Source: Ciceribacter sp. T2.26MG-112.2 (GTDB lineage: Bacteria; Pseudomonadota; Alphaproteobacteria; Rhizobiales; Rhizobiaceae). From it: a stretch of 34,160 bases of DNA. The notes below the pieces were generated by a model. That model was not told the origin of the DNA and searched no databases. It saw nothing but the letters and a program-made list of their open reading frames with translations. The stretch spans positions 1 through 34,160 of the forward strand of contig NZ_UEYQ01000032.1 of the NCBI RefSeq assembly GCF_900492205.1, written 5' to 3'. The position numbers and the translations under genes were made by a program. Shown piece by piece: positions 25,137 through 32,325 of this stretch (position 1 is the stretch's first letter; every line of letters begins with the position of its first letter).

Positions 25137-25850
25137 GTGACTGGCGCGCAGGATGACAGTGCCTTAATGGCACGTTATGGTGCGTGGTATCCGCCACTGG
25201 CGGATTTGGGGACTGAGGGAATACCGACGGTGCGGAATCTATCCGACTATATCAATTCAAGGGAACTGGTTGAGACCACAGATCCAGATTTCCAGAGACC
25301 CTTGTACCGCCAGGAGGGCTTCGACGGCATTGTCAGCTTCGGGGAGATCGACGCAAAGCTTTCCGCATTCCTCTTAGACGAACGTGCGAAAACTGGTTTG
25401 ACCCAGAGTGATTTCGCGACCTTGGCTGGTCTCGCACGAGTGGTTTATAGCCGCTATGAACTGAACATTTCGCGCCTTACCGTATCACGAATGATCCACC
25501 TTTCCGAGCTCCTTGGTTTCCTGCCAATGCAGATGATTCATGCTGCGGCACCTCATCTTTACGGCAAAGATCCTCAAGAGGCCGATGATCGGGTTGAATT
25601 GTTCAGACTTATTCATGACCTCCCCCACGACACCATACGCAGTTTGATTGGCATAGTTGGCCAATTGACGCCAAGCGATGTTCTTGAGGCTCGACAGAAA
25701 GCGGAAGCGGAAGCGGAGGCTGAAGCGCAAGCTGAGGCTGAACGCCAACGATTGAACCGAAAAGCTGCGAGAGCCAGCAGGAGAGGCCGTCCGCCTGGTC
25801 GCCCACCAGGTCGCAAGTCATCTACAACCGAAACACCTACAGACGAATGA
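25137..25850 (+). CDS. XRE-type regulator with coiled-coil and AT-hook-like tail
   Basis: A 237-residue protein from GTG 25137; ATG at 25167 is a possible alternative ten residues later. An XRE/Cro-type helix-turn-helix lies at about 80-128 (KTGLTQSDFATLAGLARVVYSRYE). An Ala-Glu repeat (about 189-203, EAEAEAEAQAEAE) probably forms a charged helix. The C-terminus has a tandem RGRPPGRPPGRK (about 216-227), resembling the AT-hook core that grips the minor groove of AT-rich DNA. It lies between the transfer and replication modules and could regulate either. An 88-base gap after the previous gene leaves room for its own promoter. Confidence 0.7.
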   Translation: MTGAQDDSALMARYGAWYPPLADLGTEGIPTVRNLSDYINSRELVETTDPDFQRPLYRQEGFDGIVSFGEIDAKLSAFLLDERAKTGLTQSDFATLAGLARVVYSRYELNISRLTVSRMIHLSELLGFLPMQMIHAAAPHLYGKDPQEADDRVELFRLIHDLPHDTIRSLIGIVGQLTPSDVLEARQKAEAEAEAEAQAEAERQRLNRKAARASRRGRPPGRPPGRKSSTTETPTDE

Positions 25851-25885
25851 GAGCTGAAACCGGTCGTAAGTGCTGTCAATGTAGG

Positions 25886-25906
25886 AAGGCTGACTTCAGG
25901 CCTTTT
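25886..25906 (+). terminator. probable intrinsic terminator after the XRE gene
   Basis: A stem aaggctga/tcaggcctt with one bulged base, followed by TTTT, 36 bases after the stop of the XRE gene and 38 bases before the convergent end of repC. It would separate the two transcripts. Confidence 0.45.
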
Positions 25907-25943
25907 CCATCGAGACCTCACCCTAGTGCGTCAGCACAGCCCC

Positions 25944-27182
25944 TCACCCTGCTTTCCGGCCTCCGTTCGTATTGGCACGCATCAACGACATCAGCATTGG
26001 TCCGAGCCCGAACTCCCCTGCCCTCGCTCGACGCGTGAGATCGCGGAGATATCCACCTGCCGAATTGATATGCCCTGCCCTCTCCAGGATTGCAGCCATA
26101 GCAACCGCCGCGTTCTCCGGCCCCATCACCTCACACGCTTCCTCATAAGCCGACGGGCTAACACCAAGCATTGATCGAACCACCACCGCGGCCCCCATCA
26201 GCTCGCGCCAATGGGAGATCGTCCCCCCGGGCCCGTAATCCAAAATCTGCGGGCAGGCTTTCAGGACCATCGACAGCGGGAACGACTTCATCTGTTCCGG
26301 CTTTGCCAACGGCTGAGCAACCGCTTTGGGTGCTACTTCCAGCTCGACGGCTCCGCCCTGCTCTTTTCCAGAGCTAGGTTCAAGTTCATAGATGGATTCG
26401 GGTTTTGAATTCTGTATGTGACAGCCATTTTGAACAGCATTGCCGTCCATATTTTGAGAATCTAACTGATTTTCCAGAAGGTTAAGGATTTCGGTGCGCA
26501 AAAGCTGCATCTCGTCGAGGATTGCCTCCACCTGGCGACGGTCAGGATTGCGGGGGAGTCGGCTGACAATGCCGACATACATGTTTTCGATGGCTTCCCA
26601 GTCGCCGTCGGCCCCCTCATCCATCGCGGCGGAAATTAGCTTGCGTACATCACGCCGGCAGATAGTCAGCGCTTCTTTGGCTCGTCTGAACTGCAGGCGC
26701 TCGGCAGCGACTTCCTGTGCCAGACCTGCAAGTTCCGCAGCACGAGCCAAAAGTGGAGAAAGATCGAATCCAAAAGCCTGCTCGATATCACCACCCTTGT
26801 CCCGGTGAGCGTAGCGCTTGCCGTTCGGACTATCCTTGCGCTGGATGAGCCCGGCTTCGACCAAGGCAGCCAAATGCCGCCGCAAGGTCGTTCCGGTTAT
26901 GCCGTGCGCTCTGACAGACAGCTGAGCATTGGATGGAAAGACCACCAATCCACTATCGCAGTTGAGCTCGCTCTCTGGATAAAACGTCAGCAATGCGTCC
27001 AGCACAGTCAGCGCCCTGTCCTGGAGGCCAAGGCGTTCACGGGCCTCACAAGCGTCACGAAACACTTTCCATTTTTCGACCTGGCGGCTTGGTTTCGTCT
27101 CGGACGTCTGGAGCTGCCTCTTTACAAGAGCAAGCACAGCCGGCCGCCGCCCAAAGGGCGTCGTCACATTTCCCGTCTGCAT
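25944..27182 (-). CDS. repC: RepC replication initiator
   Basis: A 412-residue replication initiator of repABC plasmids, full length. N-terminal domain (about 1-160) shows WKVFRDACEARERLGLQDRALTVLDALLTFYP and a winged-helix segment GITGTTLRRHLAALVEAGLIQRKDSPNGKRYAHRD (in two halves). A variable linker follows (about 240-300). The C-terminal domain has LSMVLKACPQILDYGPGG and INSAGGYLRDLTRRARAGEFGLG. The linker-coding DNA near 26.4 kb is distinctly AT-rich, as expected for the origin inside repC. Expression should be limited by the antisense RNA in the repB-repC gap. A second protein matching only the C-terminal domain is at 33557. Confidence 0.95.
   Translation of the reverse strand: MQTGNVTTPFGRRPAVLALVKRQLQTSETKPSRQVEKWKVFRDACEARERLGLQDRALTVLDALLTFYPESELNCDSGLVVFPSNAQLSVRAHGITGTTLRRHLAALVEAGLIQRKDSPNGKRYAHRDKGGDIEQAFGFDLSPLLARAAELAGLAQEVAAERLQFRRAKEALTICRRDVRKLISAAMDEGADGDWEAIENMYVGIVSRLPRNPDRRQVEAILDEMQLLRTEILNLLENQLDSQNMDGNAVQNGCHIQNSKPESIYELEPSSGKEQGGAVELEVAPKAVAQPLAKPEQMKSFPLSMVLKACPQILDYGPGGTISHWRELMGAAVVVRSMLGVSPSAYEEACEVMGPENAAVAMAAILERAGHINSAGGYLRDLTRRARAGEFGLGPMLMSLMRANTNGGRKAG
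26390..26495. other. probable oriV, AT-rich segment inside repC
   Basis: This stretch (gggttttgaattctgtatg, cattttgaacag, atattttgagaatctaac, attttcc) is much richer in A+T than the rest of repC. In repABC plasmids the replication origin lies within the repC coding sequence at an AT-rich segment. No iterons are evident, in line with the family. Confidence 0.5.
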
Positions 27183-27241
27183 ATTCCTTCACCTTTCTTC
27201 AGGCAAAAGAAATCCGCTCACCAAAACGATGCCAAAGACTC

Positions 27242-27270
27242 TTGACTGGGATTCATGGAAATGCGATTCT
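27242..27270 (+). promoter_or_regulatory. promoter of the counter-transcribed RNA
   Basis: TTGACT at 27242-27247, a 17-base spacer, and GATTCT at 27265-27270 on the strand opposite to repABC. The -35 is good and the -10 weak. It would start a transcript near 27277, just before the terminator at 27293-27333. Confidence 0.5.
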
Positions 27271-27276
27271 CGATCT

Positions 27277-27333
27277 TGCTAGGAATTGAGAGAGGCTTCC
27301 ATGACGGAAACGTTTTGGGGGCCTTTTTCTTTT
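27277..27333 (+). ncRNA. counter-transcribed RNA (ctRNA) controlling repC
   Basis: In repABC plasmids a small antisense RNA of roughly 50-60 nt, encoded between repB and repC on the opposite strand, limits RepC synthesis and acts as an incompatibility factor. Here the 191-base repB-repC gap holds a rightward promoter candidate (27242-27270) and, 23 bases later, a 14-bp stem (27293-27306 with 27311-27324, one mismatch and several G-U pairs) capped by a GAAA tetraloop and followed by TTTTTCTTTT-like sequence. This predicts an RNA of about 57 nt, the expected size. Exact ends are inferred. Confidence 0.7.
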
Positions 27334-27373
27334 GTCGCGGTCTCTCCTCTTGACCAATTAACGAGTGTCTCGA

Positions 27374-28387
27374 TCACACCTCTTTGTGAGTTGGATCTGA
27401 ACGATTGTTGTATTCGCTTAGAAGATCAGGCATTCGGTCCGCGAGCCAGCGCGCGAAAGCGCGTTCCTGCTTCGGGATTGAGACCGTAGTTCCTGCCGAA
27501 TTACTCTTCATGCGGCCAAAAACTCGGTCACCCACGGCGAAGTCAACAATCTCTTCAGCTGGCTCCGTAGTCACTTTTTCGGCCGCCGAACTTGCAGCTC
27601 GTATCGCTTGGGCAATACGGCTGGAGCTGTCAGCGCCTCGAAACTCGACCGTGTCGATTATTTTACGAACACGTGCTGCGCTGCTCGGATCTTTCAGCAA
27701 CTCGGCAAATGCGGTCCATTTCGGTCGACCAACTCCCTTTGCTCTTCCGATCGCAAGAATGATGTCTTCGGGTACCGCCTCCGTCACTCGAAAAAGATGC
27801 GATATTGCCGCTTCTGAAGCTCCCAAGATTGGGCACATGGCGCGATGGGAAAGGCCAGCAGTTTTCAGCTGTACGGCCCACATCGCCTGCTCAATCCAGG
27901 TCAGGTTTTCCCGAACACCATTCTCGAGCGATTGCTCTTCAATCAACTGCCGATCGGAAAGCTCTCGAACATAGGCTCGAATCTTTATGGTCTCCGGGCG
28001 ATCCGATTCTGCCATTATGGCCTTGATCGCTGCCCATCGACGGTAACCGTATGCAAGCTGGTAATGATCCGTTTTCGTCGGATGCGGCCGAACAAGAACC
28101 GGAATTTTTTGGCCTTCACTTGCGATTGAAATCTTAAGCGCCTCGAGCTCTTTGGCCGCGTCCTCGTCGTTGCCAAAGCGATCTCTATAGGGGGAGCGGT
28201 CAATACGGTCAGGATCGAGTGAAATGACACTATCTTCTGTGAGCTGTGTCAGTGCCCGACCCACATTGGAAATGACAGGTGAAGAGTGCCGCCGCGCCAG
28301 CGAGGGCTTGTCGGATGCGTCCGACGACACAGGAGATTCCGTCCGGGTTTCGGCGGCCGCCATTCGCTGAAGGATACTTTTCTTCAT
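27374..28387 (-). CDS. repB: RepB, ParB-family centromere-binding protein
   Basis: A 337-residue partition protein. The ParB-type N-terminal domain includes PYRDRFGNDEDAAKELEALKISIASEGQKIPVLVRPHP (in two halves) and the nucleotide-binding box YGYRRWAA. A helix-turn-helix is at about 180-205 (AGLSHRAMCPILGASEAAISHLFRVTE), with a Lys/Arg-rich C-terminal dimerisation region. RepB binds parS and interacts with RepA for segregation and repABC autoregulation. Its start overlaps the repA stop by 4 bases. I did not find a parS of the commonly cited GTTNNNNGCNNNNAAC form by eye; palindromes upstream of repA are alternatives. Confidence 0.94.
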   Translation of the reverse strand: MKKSILQRMAAAETRTESPVSSDASDKPSLARRHSSPVISNVGRALTQLTEDSVISLDPDRIDRSPYRDRFGNDEDAAKELEALKISIASEGQKIPVLVRPHPTKTDHYQLAYGYRRWAAIKAIMAESDRPETIKIRAYVRELSDRQLIEEQSLENGVRENLTWIEQAMWAVQLKTAGLSHRAMCPILGASEAAISHLFRVTEAVPEDIILAIGRAKGVGRPKWTAFAELLKDPSSAARVRKIIDTVEFRGADSSSRIAQAIRAASSAAEKVTTEPAEEIVDFAVGDRVFGRMKSNSAGTTVSIPKQERAFARWLADRMPDLLSEYNNRSDPTHKEV

Positions 28388-29598
28388 GTGCTACGTCCCC
28401 AAACTTTGTGAACGAGGTCGAGGATCTCGGAGTTAACTCGGTCAGCGCTCTCAATTGCGCGCTTCAACGCCTCACGACCGACCTCACCCGACTCGAGCTC
28501 GTATAGGGTCTTCTTCGCTACCGCTGCACCGGCGATTGCCGTCGATTCGAGCGCCTCCGCAACGAGTACATCATCACCAAACAATCGGCGCATGACTCCG
28601 GACATGTACTTCTGCGGCCCGTCATTCGGGTTCACGCGCGTGAGCAGGAAGCGGAAAAAGTCATGCTCAAATTTAGCTCCAAACTGCCCCAGCACCTCCG
28701 ATAGATCGGAGATCATGATCAGGAACTGATTGCACGATGCAACGTCGAGCATCGCCGGGTGAACGGTAATGATTAAGGACGTGGCTGCATAAAGAGCAGC
28801 GAGTGTCGAGTATCCAAGGGACGGTGGGGTGTCGATGATAACGATATCGTATCGATCATCCACGCGGGCCAGGGCACTGCTTAACCGCTCGAAAAACAAA
28901 CCCAGGTCATCTCTGGTTTTCGAGGTCAGATAGGACGGGGTATCAAACTCAAAGTCCATTAGCTCCAGATTGCCAGGAACTAGATCGACACCTGGGAAAT
29001 AGGTTGGCCGGATCACTTCAGCGAGCGGCCGCCTCTCATTGTCATATCGAATGGCTGCATAGGCTGTCTGGTTCTCGCCGAGATCGAACTCGGGCTGAAT
29101 ACCAAATAGCGCAGTCATCGATGCTTGCGGATCAAGATCCAGACACAAGACCCGATAACCCTGAAGCCCTAAAAAATGTGCGAGATGGATAGAAGTGGTT
29201 GTCTTGGAACTACCACCTTTGAAATTCGCCGTAGCAATTACCTGAAGCTTTTCCCCTTTGCGACGATGCGGAAGCAGCTCGCCAGCTTCGTCAGGACGAA
29301 GTTCGGCCAGGAATCGCCTCAGTTCCTTGACCTGCTCTATCGTGTACGTTCGCCTATTGTTTTCTGCGCGCTCGGGCAAAGGCCCCTTCCCTTCTAGCGT
29401 CAACTGGCGAAGAGTACTTTCCGGAACCTTGAGTAGCCTCACTAGGTCAAGGGTTGAGAATGTCCGGCCAAATGTTTTCTGCGCAGAGGGTGGATAGACA
29501 GCTTCACGCATATCGTTCAGCTCCGCAGAGAGTTTCGAGGTGTAGACCTCGATCTTCGACGCAGTGTCTCTGACGCTCTGAGAAGCTGGCTGCAACAT
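28384..29598 (-). CDS. repA: RepA, ParA-family partition ATPase and operon repressor
   Basis: A 404-residue ATPase. The N-terminal region (about 45-100) contains a MerR/HTH-like TFSTLDLVRLLKVPESTLRQ, usual in large ParA proteins that repress their own promoter. The ATPase domain has deviant Walker A FKGGSSKTTTS, LCLDLDPQASMT, and VIIDTPPSLGYSTLAAL. It is the first gene of the leftward repABC operon. The 180 bases upstream hold two palindromes and a near-perfect direct repeat that are likely control or partition sites. Confidence 0.95.
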   Translation of the reverse strand: MLQPASQSVRDTASKIEVYTSKLSAELNDMREAVYPPSAQKTFGRTFSTLDLVRLLKVPESTLRQLTLEGKGPLPERAENNRRTYTIEQVKELRRFLAELRPDEAGELLPHRRKGEKLQVIATANFKGGSSKTTTSIHLAHFLGLQGYRVLCLDLDPQASMTALFGIQPEFDLGENQTAYAAIRYDNERRPLAEVIRPTYFPGVDLVPGNLELMDFEFDTPSYLTSKTRDDLGLFFERLSSALARVDDRYDIVIIDTPPSLGYSTLAALYAATSLIITVHPAMLDVASCNQFLIMISDLSEVLGQFGAKFEHDFFRFLLTRVNPNDGPQKYMSGVMRRLFGDDVLVAEALESTAIAGAAVAKKTLYELESGEVGREALKRAIESADRVNSEILDLVHKVWGRST

Positions 29599-29778
29599 TC
29601 AATCCTCTTGACGGTTCTGATCACTTTACGAGATCATTTCCGTCAGGGATGCCAGACTGACTCCGATTCTTCAAGGCGTTTTTCGTTAACAAGAAGTTAA
29701 CGCATCAAGGATGCCCGACTTTACAGTTGTAAAGTTTTGGATCGATGCGCATGAGGCCCGACAGTTTTGCTAGGGCCC
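29599..29778. promoter_or_regulatory. repA upstream region with palindromes and direct repeats
   Basis: Visible elements: palindrome cgttaac-aagaa-gttaacg (29684-29702); palindrome ctttaca-gt-tgtaaag (29719-29734); and a 16-base direct repeat tca[ga]ggatgcc[ac]gact at 29643-29658 and 29705-29720 (14 of 16 identical, spaced 62 bases). An aactgtcgg inverted repeat (29758-29766 with 29798-29806) overlaps the end of the neighbouring gene. These are candidates for RepA/RepB operators or parS. I cannot assign a promoter with confidence. Confidence 0.5.
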
Positions 29779-30648
29779 CTACCCTGTAGAAGAGCTGAAC
29801 TGTCGGAGATAGTCAGCGACTGCCTGAGCCTTCGCGGCGGCAGTGATGACTGCGCGTGAATCCTGCTTCAGCACCTTGAGCCAGTTTTCAACGTAAGTCG
29901 CGGTGTTGCCTCGCGGATCATGCTCAATGCCAAGATCGGCGCAGACGAACGCGGCTGAGATTTCGGCAATAAGCTCCTCCATTGCGTAGGTCTCGCTCCC
30001 GAACCGCCCGCTAAGGTCACGATCAAGGCGTGATTTTGCGCCGCTCCAGTGCCCGAGCTCATGAAAAATCGTGCTGTAAAGATGAACCTCGCTGAGGAAC
30101 CGACCGCGCTCCGGCATTTGGATGTCATCGGGGCCAGGCCGATAGCAGGCTTGCTTTCCGCCGTAGGCTATCTTTGCGCCTGTGGCCCGAATGAAGGTTT
30201 CGACATTATCGATAACCGGAACCGGCTCGATCGGCGCCGCCTCGGCCGGGCTCTTGAAGTGGTCAGGCAGGTTGTCGATCTGCACGACGTTGAAGACGGT
30301 GTAGCCCTTGAGATAGGGGATTGCACGATCGTCCGCCTCCTGCTCCTTCGGCGTGAAGGTGCCGTACTTGACGACGAGGGTTCCTTGTTCGCTCTTGCGG
30401 ACCTGAGCACCAAGCTCCTGAGCCTGCCGGTAAGTCATCCATGTGTTTTCGTCGTAGCCGGCGAGTTGCCCGGAGAGCCACAGCATGACCACGTTGATGC
30501 CGCGATAGGCTTCGCCGGAGGCGCGGAGCGGCGTAGCCGACCTGCGGCTGTTTCCGCGCCATGGCCGGATCCAAGGCTTGGTGCCGGCCTCGAGCTGCTG
30601 AATTATGGTGTCGGTGATCCGCTGGTAGGTGTCCTTTACGCTCTGCAT
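29779..30648 (-). CDS. ardC: ArdC-like antirestriction protein (zincin-like)
   Basis: A 289-residue protein. ATG at 30648 has AGGAGA upstream; the frame is open further but lacks a better start. The N-terminal ssDNA-binding domain shows DTIIQQLEAGTKPWIRPW and GINVVMLWLSGQLAGYDENTWMTYRQA (two segments), typical of ArdC. The C-terminal metallopeptidase-like domain has the zinc motif HELGH in YSTIFHELGHWSGAKSRLDR and a downstream EELIAEISAAF glutamate. ArdC proteins protect incoming plasmid DNA from restriction. The gene lies in the predicted leading region, about 7 kb from nic, where such genes are useful early. Confidence 0.9.
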   Translation of the reverse strand: MQSVKDTYQRITDTIIQQLEAGTKPWIRPWRGNSRRSATPLRASGEAYRGINVVMLWLSGQLAGYDENTWMTYRQAQELGAQVRKSEQGTLVVKYGTFTPKEQEADDRAIPYLKGYTVFNVVQIDNLPDHFKSPAEAAPIEPVPVIDNVETFIRATGAKIAYGGKQACYRPGPDDIQMPERGRFLSEVHLYSTIFHELGHWSGAKSRLDRDLSGRFGSETYAMEELIAEISAAFVCADLGIEHDPRGNTATYVENWLKVLKQDSRAVITAAAKAQAVADYLRQFSSSTG

Positions 30649-30869
30649 CGCCGTCTCCTGTTCGTTGGTTGACGGCAAAGATCCGAAGATAGCGAAACGA
30701 CCCCATGCACCCGTAGGGCCGCAACGGAGTGTAGGACCGCGCAAGCGGTTGAATGGGGGAGGGGCTATCGTAGTTTGTCCGTCAAATCATCCAACGGACA
30801 GGGGAGGGCGCAGAGCTTCGGCACCCCGGCCAACGACACAGGCCCTCACCGCAGCGACCGGGCCGCAGG
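30649..30869. other. intergenic region between the Fic and ardC genes
   Basis: No gene seen. It contains a small stem with GCAA tetraloop, accgc/gcggt (30735-30748), and an inverted repeat tgtccgt/acggaca (30776-30782 with 30794-30800). A G-rich run (gggggaggggc, about 30756-30766) lies between them. Likely leader or terminator for the adjacent genes. Confidence 0.35.
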
Positions 30870-31946
30870 TCAGCGCTCTCGGTCGTCTTGGTCGCGGTTT
30901 CGCTGGCGATCGGCAAGCTGCTGCGCTTCGATAGCCTTAAGCTCGGCGTTGATGTGCTGCGACTGAGGCTCTTGGGCCTTTTGCTGACCTGGCAGCGATT
31001 GGGCATCTTGGACCTGTTCCGGCCGCCCCAGAGTCTTGAAATCAGATCGAGCGGTGAACTTCACCTCCTCGTCGTCGGGGGGCATCCGCTCGGGAAGGTC
31101 AGCGCGGTCAACGGCCACAATCCCCCTGTCGGCCACGAGGCTCGCCACGCGATTGTCGTGCCCGAGAACCTGCCCTTCGATCACTTCGCCCGGGCGGGCC
31201 GTGCGGATGTTGTGCTCGAACGGATTCTCGCCAGCCTGCTCAAGATCTGACATGGCACTGCGGATAGCCTCGCGGCGGTTAGGATCCATCGCATCCTGGA
31301 TGAGATGCTTCATCGCCGGACTGGACGGATCATTGGTAGTCTCAATGGACGCCTCGATCATGCGAGGCTTGGTGATGACGGTAAGATCGATGTCATGACC
31401 GTAGGTGCGGCCCAACGAGACCACTAGCGCCTCGTTTGCCCTTCCATTGCCTTCCCGAAAAGCGTGAACGTAATTCAGCTCAGAAAGGACGTGCGCGGCT
31501 TTCTCAGCAAATTGCTCAGGTGTCGCAGCTCTTAGGCCCTGATCGTCTCTGGCGGGCCTCAGCGCCTCGTTGAGGCCCATTTCAATCCGCGAACCATGCA
31601 GGAAAGTCGTGTCGCCCTTCGACAGCCCCCCTACCGGCTCTACCCGCTGACCATCGACGACAGGACTTTCATTTCGCGTATGTCCTGCCCATTCATAGAC
31701 ATCTTGAAAGATGTAGCCGTGCAGAGCCTTCAGATGCGATGCGTCGTGATTACCGGTCGGACCTTTTCCCTCAGCCAGCTCCGTTTGCCTCAAAGCCGTG
31801 AAAGCGTATTCGGCCTCACGCAGCGCCGAATGGCTTCTGATATCCAGCTTGTTCTTCAGAACATCCCTGAAATCATTATCCTCTGAAGTGTTGGGATAGG
31901 TGTAGGAGCCTTTAGCTTCATCATCGCGGGCCACGCGAAACCTCAT
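30870..31946 (-). CDS. Fic-family toxin with OB-like region and arginine-rich tail (VbhT-like)
   Basis: A 358-residue protein. The Fic core (about 40-200) contains LKALHGYIFQDVYEWAGHTR and the active-site loop HAFREGNGRANE (161-172). The canonical motif is HxFx[DE]GNGRxxR: catalytic His161 and the nucleotide-binding residues are present, but the final Arg is Glu172. A compact beta-rich segment (about 252-302, EVIEGQVLGHDNRVASLVADRG) resembles the OB fold that follows Fic in Bartonella effectors. There is no clear BID domain; instead a Gln-rich linker ends in QRNRDQDDRER. Fic enzymes usually AMPylate proteins. It is paired with a VbhA-like antitoxin 53 bases upstream. Function as a toxin or exported effector is inference. 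Confidence 0.85.
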   Translation of the reverse strand: MRFRVARDDEAKGSYTYPNTSEDNDFRDVLKNKLDIRSHSALREAEYAFTALRQTELAEGKGPTGNHDASHLKALHGYIFQDVYEWAGHTRNESPVVDGQRVEPVGGLSKGDTTFLHGSRIEMGLNEALRPARDDQGLRAATPEQFAEKAAHVLSELNYVHAFREGNGRANEALVVSLGRTYGHDIDLTVITKPRMIEASIETTNDPSSPAMKHLIQDAMDPNRREAIRSAMSDLEQAGENPFEHNIRTARPGEVIEGQVLGHDNRVASLVADRGIVAVDRADLPERMPPDDEEVKFTARSDFKTLGRPEQVQDAQSLPGQQKAQEPQSQHINAELKAIEAQQLADRQRNRDQDDRER

Positions 31947-31980
31947 GCAAAAAGGCCGCCTGAGATCACAGGCGGCCGCG
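31947..31980 (-). terminator. attenuator-like hairpin covering the Fic toxin ribosome binding site
   Basis: On the minus strand a perfect 9-bp stem (ggccgcctg, loop of 6, caggcggcc; 31977-31954) is followed by TTTTT (31953-31949) and, two bases later, by the toxin ATG. The only Shine-Dalgarno candidate, AGGCGG (31961-31956, 9 bases from ATG), lies inside the stem. The structure should both terminate transcription after the antitoxin and block toxin translation. Confidence 0.72.
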
Positions 31981-31999
31981 ACAAATCTCTAGGTGATGA

Positions 32000-32206
32000 T
32001 CAGGCCCGCTTAAAGCGGGCCAGCAGCTCTTGGCGCATTTCCTCGGAAGTGATGTCTCCCGCAACGTAACGGCCGTTTGCTTCTTCCAAAACCGGATCGC
32101 CAGTATAACCCTGCCGCATATTGGCGGCACGAGCCTGATCGACGGCTTTCTGTCGTGCAGCAACAGCTTCAGGAGAGCGATCGGGGCGGGGGGCATGAAC
32201 GTTCAT
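32000..32206 (-). CDS. VbhA-like antitoxin of the Fic toxin
   Basis: A 68-residue, helical protein directly upstream of the Fic gene, with a good GGAGG ribosome site. Its plan (helix with ARQKAVDQARAANMRQG, then DPVLEEANGRYVAGDITSEEMRQELL) matches VbhA-type antitoxins. The inhibitory motif of these proteins is [ST]xxxE[GN]; the aligned residues here are A28-N-M-R-Q32-G33, so both the Ser/Thr and the Glu are replaced. The coding end forms a hairpin (ggcccgct/agcgggcc, 32003-32021), followed by a terminator-like stem before the toxin. It probably neutralises the toxin in the donor cell. Confidence 0.75.
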   Translation of the reverse strand: MNVHAPRPDRSPEAVAARQKAVDQARAANMRQGYTGDPVLEEANGRYVAGDITSEEMRQELLARFKRA

Positions 32207-32240
32207 TGGCAGAGCCTCCAGTTAGTGTTCAACTTAGCAC

Positions 32241-32317
32241 AAAAAGAGCCGAATATCCAGCGAATGCGGGGTGATCGGCTCTTTTATGGTGGGAGCCCGA
32301 TCAGAGATCGGGCCTCC
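32241..32317 (-). terminator. tandem terminator hairpins after the DUF736 gene
   Basis: Reading leftward, a first stem gggag-cccgatc/gatcgggc-ctccc (32291-32317, loop AGA, one bulge) lies 9 bases after the DUF736 stop. A second stem has perfect 11-bp arms aaaagagccga/tcggctctttt (32242-32252 with 32275-32285) and ends in TTTTT. They should separate DUF736 from the antitoxin transcript, so the antitoxin-toxin pair needs a promoter inside 32207-32240 or read-through. Confidence 0.6.
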
Positions 32318-32325
32318 CAAAGCGA

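Noticed and set aside
27405..27974. 189-codon + strand frame across repB
   Set aside because: Antisense to repB; no ribosome site or family features.
25851..29778. parS of the form GTTNNNNGCNNNNAAC near repABC
   Set aside because: Scanned by eye in the intergenic regions and parts of the genes and not found; a computed scan could still reveal a variant.
29758..29806. inverted repeat ccgacagtt/aactgtcgg as a terminator of ardC
   Set aside because: The right arm is within the ardC coding end, the loop is 31 bases and there is no T-run, so termination is unlikely.
30049..30672. 207-codon + strand frame across ardC
   Set aside because: Antisense shadow of ardC, whose zinc motif and N-terminal domain are clearly recognisable on the other strand.
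30870..31236. BID secretion domain at the end of the Fic protein
   Set aside because: Only about 60 residues follow the OB-like part, too short for a BID domain of about 100 residues, and they are Gln/charge-rich.
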